In this document: positions 15,419-24,192 of the stretch, piece by piece | Layout: every line of letters starts with the position of its first letter | Numbering within the stretch: position 1 is the stretch's first letter | Origin: Neobacillus mesonae | GTDB lineage: Bacteria; Bacillota; Bacilli; Bacillales; Cytobacillaceae | Reading direction: 5' to 3' | DNA: 64,000 nt | Assembly: GCF_001636315.1 (NCBI RefSeq) | Contig: NZ_KV440949.1 | Coordinates: forward strand, 5,474,084-5,538,083 | The notes under the pieces: generated by a model | Seen by the model: only the letters and a program-made list of their open reading frames with translations | Databases searched by the model: none | What the model was told of the DNA's origin: nothing | Position numbers and translations under genes: made by a program

Positions 15419-16789
15419 ATGAATAAATTTTTTAATGAAACATTTGTATTATTAAAACCAATGACTACTTTTCTCGTTCCTGTCATTTTAGCGAGTGTTT
15501 TGCAATCATTGGGTCAAGTAGTTGGAATTATAATTGTCGGAAAAACACTTGGAGTGGATTCTTTAGCTGCTATTTCTGCCTTCTTCCCTCTATTATTTTT
15601 CCTTGTATCCTTTGTCATCGGAATTGGCTCAGGAAGCTCCATTCTAGTTGGGCAAACATACGGTAGTGGTAATATCCAAAAAATGAAGGAAGTCATTGGG
15701 GTTACGCTAGTCTTTACAATTATCATTTCCATAGCTGTTGCCTTAATCGGAGGATTTTTTACAGCGGATATCCTAAAATGGATGGGAACACCTGAGAATA
15801 TACTGGTTAAGAGCGCGGAGTATGCACGGATATTATTTGTTACTTTACCCATTACTTTCTTATATATGTGCTATACAACCTTTATGAGAGGTGTTGGCGA
15901 TTCAAAAACACCTTTTTATTTTTTATTGATAAGCATTGTCCTTAATATTGCTTTGCTGCCCACACTTATTTTCGGTTGGATGGGCTTACCGGAATTCGGA
16001 TTAAATGGTGCTGCTTATGCTGCAGTATTAGCCAATTTCATTACATTTGTCATTCTATTAGGATTCTTACACAAAAGAAATCATATACTCAAATTAGACT
16101 TTTATATTTTGAGACATCTTCAATTAAAAGTTTCGGTGCTGAAACCCTTGCTGAAATTAGCCATTCCTACAAGTATTAGTATGGTTTCAATCGCGTTGTC
16201 AGAAATTGCAGTCATCACTTTTGTCAATGATTATGGTTCTAATGCAACAGCAGCATACGGAATCGTGAATCAAATTGCAAGCTACGTTCAAATTCCAGCG
16301 ATGAGTATTTCAATCGCCATTTCAGTATTTGTTGCACAAGCCGTAGGATCTGGGAACATTTCGAATATCAAGAAGATAAAAAAAATCGCAATTTCCCTAA
16401 ACTATCTCCTTGGTGGTATTCTCATTCTCGTTCTTTACTTCTTACCAAAACCTATATTAGGAATCTTTTTAGACAACACTGAAACAATTAATATAGCAAA
16501 AACTCTGATACTGATTTCATTTTGGAGTTACGTTATTTTGGGCCACACTCAAGCAATCTCCGCAACAATGAGAGCAACTGGCACTGTGTTATGGCCGACA
16601 ATATTTACCATCATAAGTATTCTGCTAATCCAAGTTCCAGCAGCCTACTTCTTGTCACAGTTCACAGCACTCGGCTTAAATGGTGTATGGCTAGCCTATC
16701 CCATCGCATTCATCGTCAATTTCTTAGCTCAATCTTCTTATCATCAATTTTTCTGGAAAAAGAAATCCTTAAAAGCACTATTGAGTTAA
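15419..16789 (+). CDS. MATE family multidrug/cation antiporter
   Basis: Twelve-helix inner-membrane exporter of the MATE family that expels cationic drugs or metabolites in exchange for Na+ or H+. The N-terminal LVPVILASVLQSLGQVVGIIIVGKTLGVDSLAAISAFFPL and the repeat-half start LKLAIPTSISMVSIALSEIAVITFVNDYGSNATAAYGI are family marks. Length 456 aa is typical. A frame from 15383 is longer, but CGAAGGGG before ATG 15419 marks the start. It follows the XRE regulator and probably responds to it. Confidence 0.92.
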   Translation: MNKFFNETFVLLKPMTTFLVPVILASVLQSLGQVVGIIIVGKTLGVDSLAAISAFFPLLFFLVSFVIGIGSGSSILVGQTYGSGNIQKMKEVIGVTLVFTIIISIAVALIGGFFTADILKWMGTPENILVKSAEYARILFVTLPITFLYMCYTTFMRGVGDSKTPFYFLLISIVLNIALLPTLIFGWMGLPEFGLNGAAYAAVLANFITFVILLGFLHKRNHILKLDFYILRHLQLKVSVLKPLLKLAIPTSISMVSIALSEIAVITFVNDYGSNATAAYGIVNQIASYVQIPAMSISIAISVFVAQAVGSGNISNIKKIKKIAISLNYLLGGILILVLYFLPKPILGIFLDNTETINIAKTLILISFWSYVILGHTQAISATMRATGTVLWPTIFTIISILLIQVPAAYFLSQFTALGLNGVWLAYPIAFIVNFLAQSSYHQFFWKKKSLKALLS

Positions 16790-16936
16790 AGATAATAAGT
16801 ATTTGGTATGTGGTACTCCCTCTTATTAGTGTTTACAGAAGTTTTCTATGCCGGGGTAATAATACTAAAAAACTGTACGTATCTAAAATAAACAGTACCA
16901 ATAAAGATGCTCAGGACAAATTATTACCACCAATAT

Positions 16937-16990
16937 GACAAAAACACTATTCTTTCTACAATCTAATGGAAAGGATGGTGTTTTTTATGG
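16937..16990. terminator. Terminator-like hairpin after the MATE gene
   Basis: AAAAACAC-TATTCTTTC ... GAAAGGATG-GTGTTTTTT forms a long imperfect stem with A/T runs on both sides, so it can act in both directions. Confidence 0.65.
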
Positions 16991-17093
16991 ATAGCAAGAT
17001 TTCAAATGAACTTATTCCTTTTCCTTAGAAATGATCCATGCGGCACTCTCTTTAAAGCGGGACAAAGGGACAAGGTCCCTTGCCCTATACCCT

Positions 17094-17582
17094 TTAAATT
17101 TCAATATGGCAGATATTATTTCCATTCATCCGGATAAACTTTATTAAATCCCCATATGAAATCCAGATGGTTGCGGTATTGTCATTGGGGTGAAATCCGA
17201 GTTGTTCTTTTCCTTCTAAGCTGCTGTCCAACACGATTTCAACTGCTGCTTCGGTATCATTGATCACTCCAAGTGGAGTCACCGCTCCTTTTTGTAATTG
17301 TAGATATTTTTGCAGTCTTTCTTCAGAAGCAAAGCTTAGCCGCGAGCATCCCAGCTGAGCTTGAATGCTCTTAATATCTGCTTGTTTATCCTTACCAAGC
17401 ACAACAAGGAAGTGACGCTTTCCTTTTGCATCTCGTAAAAATAGGTTTTTACACACTTCACCATGTTCGGTGATCTTTAATTCTTCCATATCTTCTATTG
17501 TATAAACAGGCGGATGATCCATTTGCTTATACTTGATTCCCGAATTTTCCAATTTATCAAAAACTAGTTTCTTTTGCGACAT
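17094..17582 (-). CDS. YbaK/EbsC (ProX-type) aminoacyl-tRNA deacylase
   Basis: Free-standing editing-domain protein of 162 aa that hydrolyses mischarged aminoacyl-tRNA, most likely Ala- or Cys-tRNA(Pro), protecting translation accuracy. Family signatures are DHPPVYTIEDMEEL near the N-terminus, VCKNLFLRDAKGKRHFLVVLGKDKQADIK, LQKGAVTPLGVINDTEAAVEIVLD and FHPNDNTATIWIS. The start at ATG 17582 (MSQKKLVFDKLE) follows AAGGGAGTG; the upstream GTG is part of this signal. A fragment of a second copy survives at 12007-12087. Confidence 0.9.
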   Translation of the reverse strand: MSQKKLVFDKLENSGIKYKQMDHPPVYTIEDMEELKITEHGEVCKNLFLRDAKGKRHFLVVLGKDKQADIKSIQAQLGCSRLSFASEERLQKYLQLQKGAVTPLGVINDTEAAVEIVLDSSLEGKEQLGFHPNDNTATIWISYGDLIKFIRMNGNNICHIEI

Positions 17583-17722
17583 TCTAAACACTCCCTTTGT
17601 GTTTTCAAAAACTTAAATAAAAATCAAAAAGTAAATAGTAATCTATTTAGTACGGACATTTCCTTTTACGAAACCAAAATTATGAAGAAGTTCTAATACA
17701 TTTATTGATATCCAATTCAATC

Positions 17723-19480
17723 CTAGATCCTGACCGCTCTTTCTGCTTTCACTAGCAATGGCTTAAAATTATACCCCGTCTTTTTCCATGATCGTTCTAA
17801 GATCAGCATTTCTTTTTTTCTTAAAGAATACAGCCATTTTCGAATTTGACGTGTTCCACAATCTAAGTGCGCAGCCAGTTCTTCTTCTGTAAAGTGAAAG
17901 GTCCAATCCACAGATTTATAGGTAAAAATAGCACAAATCAGTCCCCATTCTCCATGGGTAATTCCCAATCTTCGATAATGTCGTGCAAACTTGGACAATG
18001 TTGAAAAAGTCTGATCATCCTTTGCCAAAGAAGGCTGTAGATTCCTATTCATTCCCACAGATTCAACAGTTTGCATCATGACCAAATCTTCAGTTTCGTC
18101 CCTTATAATGGATAACAAATGAACGGGCTCCAAATAATCAGCATCTGCCATCACAATTAGTCGTTCAATGATATTTCGTAACTCTCGAATATTACCGGGC
18201 CAACTGTACGAATAAAAATGTTTTATCGCCTCTTGAGAAAATACCTTTCTTTTCGAAAATTTCCGATTGAATTCATCAGTAAAATGCAAAATGAGCGGCA
18301 ATAAATCTTCCCTTCGCTCCCTTAATGGAGGAATATGGATAGGTACAACATTAAGCCGATAATATAAATCTTCACGAAAACTCTTTTTCTTTATCTCTTC
18401 CGGAAGGCTGCGGTTTGTTGCGGCAATGACACGGACATTAATTTTGGTGGGTGATGTTTCCCCAATTCGTGTGACCTCTTGTTCTTGTAATACCCGCAGT
18501 AATTTTACCTGGAGGGAAAAAGGCATTTCTCCAATCTCATCCAGGAAAATCGTTCCTTCATTTGCCGCTTCAAATAACCCTTGTTTTCCTTCCTTTAATG
18601 CACCAGTAAAGGATCCTTTTGTATAGCCAAAAAGCTCAGATTCTAGTAGATTTTCAGGAATAGAGCCACAATTCACCTTAATAAAAGGCTTGTCTGCACG
18701 ATCGCTCCATTGATGAATATAATGGGCAATTACTTCTTTTCCTACGCCTGATTCACCGGAAATTAAGACGGTAGAATCAACGTTCGCTATTTTAAGAACG
18801 GTATGTAAAACATTGTCCATAGCCGCGCTATTAAAAACAAGTGATGAAACTTCATGATTAAATAGAAGAGCGTGCAACTTCTCGTTTTTCACTTTTTCAC
18901 TTTTCAATTCTTGCTTCAAATAACTAATTTCAGTAATATCCTCCGACATACTGATGATTCGCTGAATATCCCCATCTTCATTTTTAATAGGAATACCTGT
19001 TACCATCAATGTTCTGCCCGTATTGGTTTGTTGAACAATTTGTACCTGTTCCTTTTTTTCAAGAACTAACCGGGTTGCTGAAGGAGATATCACACCCTCT
19101 TTCTCAACTTGGAGAACTCCTTTATCAAAAAATCCCTTACCCTCGGCTTCCCAAAGTTTTTTCCATGAGGAGCTCACCCGCATCACTTTGCCACTTCCAT
19201 CGGAAACGAAAATCACTTCCCGGCAATGATTAAGTATAGTGTTTAAATCGAGTTCCATATTGTAATATTCAGGTAATTCCTTCGTTAAAGTTTGAAGGAT
19301 TTCTTTAGGTATAGCAAGATTAGCTGTATACTTACTGCCGGACAGACTAAATTCCGAAGAATGGACAATGAATGAATTAGGATCAGGAACGGATTCGGGC
19401 TTGATAGGTGACTGAAAAATCTCTATGTCAAGTTTTAAACTTTTAAGGGCCTGTTCCAATAAATTCTTTTCTTCGCTCAT
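17723..19480 (-). CDS. Sigma-54-dependent transcriptional activator with PAS domain
   Basis: Bacterial enhancer-binding protein of 585 aa. A PAS sensor domain spans about 75-190 (LNTILNHCREVIFVSDGSGKVMRVSSSWKKLWE... VTGIPIKNEDGDIQRIISMSEDITE). The AAA+ domain follows, with Walker A GESGVGKE, the sigma-54 contact loop GSFTGA (GAFTGA variant), Walker B GTIFLDEIGE and the R-finger region FREDLYYRLNVVPI. The C-terminal ~120 residues are not a Fis helix but look like a winged helix (EEELAAHLDCGTRQIRKWLYSLRKKEMLILERSW). Start ATG 19480 after GTAGGGGG. The cyclase-amidase operon behind a -24/-12 promoter is the probable target. Confidence 0.92.
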   Translation of the reverse strand: MSEEKNLLEQALKSLKLDIEIFQSPIKPESVPDPNSFIVHSSEFSLSGSKYTANLAIPKEILQTLTKELPEYYNMELDLNTILNHCREVIFVSDGSGKVMRVSSSWKKLWEAEGKGFFDKGVLQVEKEGVISPSATRLVLEKKEQVQIVQQTNTGRTLMVTGIPIKNEDGDIQRIISMSEDITEISYLKQELKSEKVKNEKLHALLFNHEVSSLVFNSAAMDNVLHTVLKIANVDSTVLISGESGVGKEVIAHYIHQWSDRADKPFIKVNCGSIPENLLESELFGYTKGSFTGALKEGKQGLFEAANEGTIFLDEIGEMPFSLQVKLLRVLQEQEVTRIGETSPTKINVRVIAATNRSLPEEIKKKSFREDLYYRLNVVPIHIPPLRERREDLLPLILHFTDEFNRKFSKRKVFSQEAIKHFYSYSWPGNIRELRNIIERLIVMADADYLEPVHLLSIIRDETEDLVMMQTVESVGMNRNLQPSLAKDDQTFSTLSKFARHYRRLGITHGEWGLICAIFTYKSVDWTFHFTEEELAAHLDCGTRQIRKWLYSLRKKEMLILERSWKKTGYNFKPLLVKAERAVRI

Positions 19481-19528
19481 TATGGCACCCCCTACATGTA
19501 ACCTTATCATAATAACAATTTTCTTTGT

Positions 19529-19562
19529 AAAAAAATCCCCAACTCATATACGAGTCAGGGAT
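19529..19562 (-). terminator. Terminator of the cyclase-amidase operon
   Basis: Minus strand CCCTGACTC / GTATAT / GAGTTGGGG with two wobble pairs, followed by ATTTTTTT. It separates the amidase gene from the sigma-54 activator gene. Confidence 0.8.
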
Positions 19563-19577
19563 CCTAGAAACAAGTCT

Positions 19578-20981
19578 TCATTTACTTTTCGTAGCTTGTT
19601 CATACGCATCCGCAAATTGATATAAACGGCTTTCATCGAAAGCACGTCCAGTCAGCTGAAAACCTATAGGAAGTCCATCATTAGAAAAACCGGAAGGAAC
19701 CGATATACATGGTAAACCCGTTAAATTAGACGGCCCTGTAAATTTATTTAGAACAGTAAAAATATGATGATTCTCATTATTCATCATCACTTCCCTCTTA
19801 TATAAATCAAGAGGCATAATTGGCGTATTCGGTGTCAGTAGAACATCGACTTGTTCAAATACTTTGTTAAAGGATTGAAACGCCAGTTTTTTTATTTCCT
19901 GTGCTTCTAAATATTCAAACGCCCTCACAGTCTCACCTGTTTGAAGACGACTTTTTACTTCATCCTCCCATAAATCAGGATGACGATCGAGATGATGCCT
20001 GTGTGTAGTGTAGGCTTCACTATTTAACACGGTACGATGGGCCTGCGAAATTTTTTCCATGTTTTCGATTTCAACGAAACGAATCGTGACACCTAAATCT
20101 TTATAAACCTGGATGACCTGTTCCATTTTCGCTTGAATTTCACAATCTAGATGATCAAAGAAATAGGAAGTCGGGATGCCGATTACTCCCCTTTGAACAC
20201 CAGTTCCAAGTTTTTCGGTGAAATCTTCCCACTCTTTCTTCGCGGAATAAGGATCGCCTGAATCGTATCCGGCAAGAGCATTTAACACCATGGCATTGTC
20301 TCTTACCGTTTTCGTCATCGGCCCAACATGATCGAGAGTAGGAGCCAGTGGATATACGCCTCTTTTACTAACTCTTCCAAACGTCGGCTTCATCCCAACA
20401 ATTCCACAATAAGAAGCAGGAATACGAATCGATCCACCTGTATCTGTTCCAAGAGCTGCAAAACATAGACCGGCAGCTACAGCAGCACCGGAACCACTAC
20501 TTGATCCACCCGTCATTTTGTTTGGGTTGAATGGGTTACGTACAGCCCCAAAACAAGAGGTGTCACCAGTTGTTCCATAGGCAAACTCATGGGTATTTAA
20601 TTTCCCCACAATAATAGCGCCTGCTTCTTTTAGTTTTTTCACTACAAACGCATCTTCCTCAGGCAAATAATCCTTGTAAAGCTTAGAACCCATAGTTGTT
20701 CGAATGCCTTTTGTAAAAATTAGGTCTTTTAATCCAATAGGAATCCCATGCAAGGGACCTCTTTGAATCCCTTGCATGATTTCTTCTTCTGCCTTGGAAG
20801 CTGCAGCCATGGCATCTTCATAAAGAACCGTAATATATGCATTTAATTTTGGATTGAATGTTTCTATCCGTGTAAGTATCAAATTTGTTAGTTCTTTCGG
20901 AGAAATTTTCCTGCAATGCAGAGCTTTCGAAATAGCATCCAAATCCCAATCTTCAATCTTTTCCCACTCTGTCTTTTTCAC
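19578..20981 (-). CDS. Amidase signature family hydrolase
   Basis: Cytoplasmic amidase hydrolysing a carboxamide or carbamoyl compound. The Ser-cisSer-Lys triad is visible: Lys in GIPIGLKDLIF (about residue 84), cis-Ser in MTGGSSSGSGAAVAAG (about 155-160) and the nucleophile Ser in DTGGSIRIPASYCGIVGMKP (about 180). Length 467 aa is usual. Start is GTG 20981 with AAGGGAG 11 nt upstream. The gene follows the cyclase gene by 21 bp, so the two act together, presumably a ring-opening or formamide step followed by amide hydrolysis. GatA is an unlikely alternative, since no GatB/C is present. Confidence 0.9.
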   Translation of the reverse strand: MKKTEWEKIEDWDLDAISKALHCRKISPKELTNLILTRIETFNPKLNAYITVLYEDAMAAASKAEEEIMQGIQRGPLHGIPIGLKDLIFTKGIRTTMGSKLYKDYLPEEDAFVVKKLKEAGAIIVGKLNTHEFAYGTTGDTSCFGAVRNPFNPNKMTGGSSSGSGAAVAAGLCFAALGTDTGGSIRIPASYCGIVGMKPTFGRVSKRGVYPLAPTLDHVGPMTKTVRDNAMVLNALAGYDSGDPYSAKKEWEDFTEKLGTGVQRGVIGIPTSYFFDHLDCEIQAKMEQVIQVYKDLGVTIRFVEIENMEKISQAHRTVLNSEAYTTHRHHLDRHPDLWEDEVKSRLQTGETVRAFEYLEAQEIKKLAFQSFNKVFEQVDVLLTPNTPIMPLDLYKREVMMNNENHHIFTVLNKFTGPSNLTGLPCISVPSGFSNDGLPIGFQLTGRAFDESRLYQFADAYEQATKSK

Positions 20982-21002
20982 TAAGATGCAGCTCCCTTTT
21001 TG

Positions 21003-21965
21003 TCATCGGTTAATTGGGAATGCGATAGGTTGTATAGGTGCCCCTGTTGCGCCCACAAGTGGCATGGCTCTCCCAACGAATCCTACCTCATAAATCTTTT
21101 CTTTTGCTAATTCTTCCAGCCACAGTAATTCGATAATCGGAATCCCAACTTCTGAAAAAAGATAGGTGTGTACAGGGAAATAATTGTCCGGCTCTGGAGA
21201 CGGGTTCTGCTCTAACGCAATATTGTCGGCTCCAATAATCATCGCGCCAAGACCCGCTAAATATTCTGCGCCCTCTATATTAAGTCCTGGTGAATTAGTT
21301 AAATATTTGTCACGGTCCGGCCATACCGTCATTTGGCCAGTTCGGATCATCACGATATCCCCTACTCCAACTGATACGCCCTGCTTTAACATCGCTTCTT
21401 GAAGGTCCGCTTTTCCAATACCATATGACGGTGGCAGCGTATCTACCCCTTTAGCGGCTGGAATATCCAGCATTACGGCACGCGCAATAATGACAGGGAA
21501 TTTTTCTGGACCACATTTGTTCCAATGGCGGCTTCCAAGATGTTCTGCTTCATTAAAGCCGTTCCAAATTTCTCCTCTGTACCCGAAATGATTGAAGGTA
21601 TCAATATGAGTGCCGCAGTGAGTGTACATCGAAATGGCGTCACCTGAATAGCTGATCAATTCTTTGCTTTCTTTTGATACTCCCATTAGTTGATCGTTTA
21701 CGTTTCCTGTCGGCGTATGAGTCATCCAAATTTGGTAAGGGGGATCACCTGCCGCAGACCATGAAGGCATCCCCATAAAATAATTGACGGTCAGATCAAA
21801 GGCTTTGGTTTGGTCGATAGATGCAAGTACCTTTGCACGAGATTCCGGTGTAATTAGATTTAATCTCCCTATTTCATCGTCCGGCCCCCAAGGACTCTTA
21901 CTTGCCTTTAACTGACGTAGGTGTTCAAATTTACCTGGTTTTAATTGAAGATGGAAATCACACAT
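21003..21965 (-). CDS. Cyclase family (kynurenine formamidase-like) metal hydrolase
   Basis: Metal-dependent hydrolase of the cyclase family PF04199, related to kynurenine formamidase and isatin hydrolase. The metal-binding signature appears as YTHCGTHIDTFNHFGY (HxGTHxDxxxHF) at about residues 114-129. The C-terminal PVHTYLFSEVGIPIIELLWLEELAKEKIYEVGFVGRAMPLVGATGAPIQPIAF is also typical. 320 aa is longer than formamidases and fits the isatin-hydrolase-like branch. It is the first gene after the sigma-54 promoter at 22162 and is co-transcribed with the amidase. The substrate is not determinable. Confidence 0.88.
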   Translation of the reverse strand: MCDFHLQLKPGKFEHLRQLKASKSPWGPDDEIGRLNLITPESRAKVLASIDQTKAFDLTVNYFMGMPSWSAAGDPPYQIWMTHTPTGNVNDQLMGVSKESKELISYSGDAISMYTHCGTHIDTFNHFGYRGEIWNGFNEAEHLGSRHWNKCGPEKFPVIIARAVMLDIPAAKGVDTLPPSYGIGKADLQEAMLKQGVSVGVGDIVMIRTGQMTVWPDRDKYLTNSPGLNIEGAEYLAGLGAMIIGADNIALEQNPSPEPDNYFPVHTYLFSEVGIPIIELLWLEELAKEKIYEVGFVGRAMPLVGATGAPIQPIAFPINR

Positions 21966-22161
21966 TTTTTATCCTCCTGAATTTTCAAAAATTATATTAT
22001 AGTAACCTAAAAATCTCTTCATTGTGTAAACTTGAATACGTTTTCAAAGAAGTGTGCAATTGACATAGATTCACTATAAAAATTATTAACAGTTATTCAT
22101 TGCTGAGTTAATCGATAAAAATGCTCCTTTCAATTTAGGTTTTTACTATACAAACTATTAA

Positions 22162-22179
22162 TTGCAAGATTTATGCCAA
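22162..22179 (-). promoter_or_regulatory. Sigma-54 (-24/-12) promoter before the cyclase-amidase operon
   Basis: Minus strand TTGGCAT-AAATC-TTGCAA: GG and GC separated by exactly 10 bp and an almost full match to TTGGCAC-N5-TTGCW. It lies about 190 bp before the cyclase start, in the same neighbourhood as the sigma-54 activator gene. AGGTTCCA repeated at 22256 and 22275, about 80-100 bp upstream, is a candidate activator site. Confidence 0.8.
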
Positions 22180-22373
22180 ACTTCAGAAAAATCATATATT
22201 GACTGTGTTAAAAGGAGTTTTATAAAATAATTCAATTTTACACTTTATGACTAAAAGGTTCCATTCGGACTCTTAGGTTCCAAAGTAATACTATTATGGT
22301 ATAAACATAGTGGTGTAACAAGTTGTTCATCTAAAACTACTTCTTTTGAAGTTAATTTATGTAAGAAGAAAAA

Positions 22374-22424
22374 GGGTCAGTCCCCCGCTGTGTTTGAGTA
22401 TTAAAACCAACGGGGGACTGACCC
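22374..22424. terminator. GGGTCAGTCCCCC-family hairpin after the TPP-enzyme gene
   Basis: GGGTCAGTCCCCCGCTG, AT-rich loop, CAACGGGGGACTGACCC. Located about 60 bp after the TPP-enzyme stop. Same outer arms as the copies at 2814 and 5637, with different inner sequence. Confidence 0.7.
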
Positions 22425-22486
22425 AATAATCATCGTATTAATATATTTAGTTTAGATTTCTACCTGCGTTCTGTAACGGCCTTGGT

Positions 22487-24148
22487 TTAGTGATGCTGTC
22501 GATTCTTCTCTCTTATGGAGCTGATAGTCGAATTCAATGAAATTTGCTCCGGATTGGTAATGACTTCGATTACAACTGGTCCGTTCATGGCTAGCGCGTT
22601 TTCCAATGCCTTAGTAAATTCGTCATTTGTTTTGACCTTCATGGCCTTTACTCCCAGCGCTTCACCCATTTTTGCAAAATCAACATTGTTTAACTCCGTT
22701 CCAATGACCCTTTCCGGATAGTGGATCTCCTGATGCATGCGAATGGTTCCGTACATACTGTTATTAAATATCAAGGCAATGACAGGTATGCCACATCTCG
22801 CCGCTGTTTCCAGCTCCTGAACGGTCATCATAAACCCACCGTCACCTGACAAGGAAACAACAACTTTATCGGGATGGGCAACCTTCGCGCCGATTGCTGC
22901 CGGGAGCCCATACCCCATAGCGCCGGAGGTAGGTCCGATGTATGTCTTTGGCAGATTGAATGAATAAAAGCTATGGAGCCAGCCCGCAAAGTTGCCGGCA
23001 TCATTTGTAATGATGGAATCATCTGGAAGAAGTTCCTTTAAAGTTCGAATGACATTTCTCATATTAATCCATTCATCAGCTTCGTCCGTCTCCTTATATA
23101 GATCCTGTTCGTACGCTTTCCTTCGTTCAGCCGTCCATACTTCCCACTTACCAAACAAATTGATGGTTAACAGCTCTTTTAACGCCGAAGCAGCATCAGC
23201 CACAATCCCAATTTCAGGGTTATTTACCTTTCCGATCGTATCGTAATCAATATCAATCTGAATTAGCTTTTGCTGGGCCGTCGGGTACATGTAATCCTGT
23301 GTTGTCACTTCTGACAGGCGGGTTCCGATGGCTATAACAACATCAGCTTCCTTCATGGTTTTTAACACGGATGGGAATATCCCCAATCCGGCGTGACCAG
23401 CATACAACCTATGGTTGTTTGGAAAAACATCATGCCTGCGGAAAGACGCTATTACAGGTATATCTAATTTTTCAGCAAACTCAACCAGCAAACCCTCTCC
23501 ATTAGAGGCAATGACACCACCGCCAGCCACAATGAGCGGGCGTTCCGCTTTTTCCAATAGTTCCTGGAATTTTTGGATATCCTCCGGTATGGGGCGTGGC
23601 GCTGGAATGGCTACCGGCGGACCAAAGCTCACGTCGATTTCTTCCTTTAAAACATCTTCTGGAAGGGACACAACAACAGGTCCAGGACGGCCAGACTGGG
23701 CAATTCTGAAAGCACGCTGTATCAGCTCGGGTGTTCTTTCGGGATCTTTAAGCTCAACCGTCCATTTGGCTATATGTCCAAAGAATTGGTCCAAATCGAT
23801 TTCTTGAAAGCCTTCCCGGCCACGAAATTTGCTATGAACCTGTCCTAGGAAAACAACCATAGGTGTAGAATCCTGAAATGCCGTATGGATTCCAATTGCT
23901 AAGTTTGACCCACCTACCCCTCTTGTCGCCATTGCGACCCCGGGTTTCCTTGTAGCTTTTCCGTAAGATTCTGCCATGAACGCCGCTCCGCCTTCATGCC
24001 TTGTGGAAATTAATTTCATATTGCTTGATGAGTAGATACTGTCCATTAGAGGCAAATAACTCTCTCCGGGTACACAAAATACATGTGATATTTCTTCCAT
24101 TTCCATATACTTGACGATGGCGTCAGCCACTGTTATCCGCTTGGTCAT
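22487..24148 (-). CDS. Thiamine-diphosphate-dependent enzyme, acetolactate synthase-like
   Basis: ThDP enzyme of the acetolactate synthase/benzoylformate decarboxylase superfamily (553 aa), acting on a 2-oxo acid. The catalytic Glu lies in TRHEGGAAFMAESYGKATRKPG (about 48-69). The ThDP/Mg motif is GDGGFMMTVQELETAARCGIPVIALIFNNSMYG (GDG...NN, about 437-469). The N-terminal pyrimidine-binding and central domains are complete. No small regulatory subunit is nearby, so it is unlikely to be the biosynthetic acetolactate synthase. It is 44 bp behind a class III aminotransferase, so it probably processes the oxo acid or aldehyde that enzyme makes. Start ATG after AAGGGGAT. Confidence 0.88.
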   Translation of the reverse strand: MTKRITVADAIVKYMEMEEISHVFCVPGESYLPLMDSIYSSSNMKLISTRHEGGAAFMAESYGKATRKPGVAMATRGVGGSNLAIGIHTAFQDSTPMVVFLGQVHSKFRGREGFQEIDLDQFFGHIAKWTVELKDPERTPELIQRAFRIAQSGRPGPVVVSLPEDVLKEEIDVSFGPPVAIPAPRPIPEDIQKFQELLEKAERPLIVAGGGVIASNGEGLLVEFAEKLDIPVIASFRRHDVFPNNHRLYAGHAGLGIFPSVLKTMKEADVVIAIGTRLSEVTTQDYMYPTAQQKLIQIDIDYDTIGKVNNPEIGIVADAASALKELLTINLFGKWEVWTAERRKAYEQDLYKETDEADEWINMRNVIRTLKELLPDDSIITNDAGNFAGWLHSFYSFNLPKTYIGPTSGAMGYGLPAAIGAKVAHPDKVVVSLSGDGGFMMTVQELETAARCGIPVIALIFNNSMYGTIRMHQEIHYPERVIGTELNNVDFAKMGEALGVKAMKVKTNDEFTKALENALAMNGPVVIEVITNPEQISLNSTISSIREKNRQHH

Positions 24149-24192
24149 AGTCCATATCCCCTTTTTTAGTTTATAGAAACTTTGTTTGTTTT

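Noticed and set aside
16522-16938. 138-codon plus-strand frame overlapping the MATE 3' end
   Set aside because: Out of frame with a strongly conserved transporter and low-complexity Ser/Leu rich; a shadow frame.
17057-17090. GGGACAAAGGGACAAGGTCCC segment after the YbaK-type gene
   Set aside because: Short self-complementary core GGGAC-AAG-GTCCC, but no T-run and only loose similarity to the GGGGTCAGTC family; not enough to call a family member.
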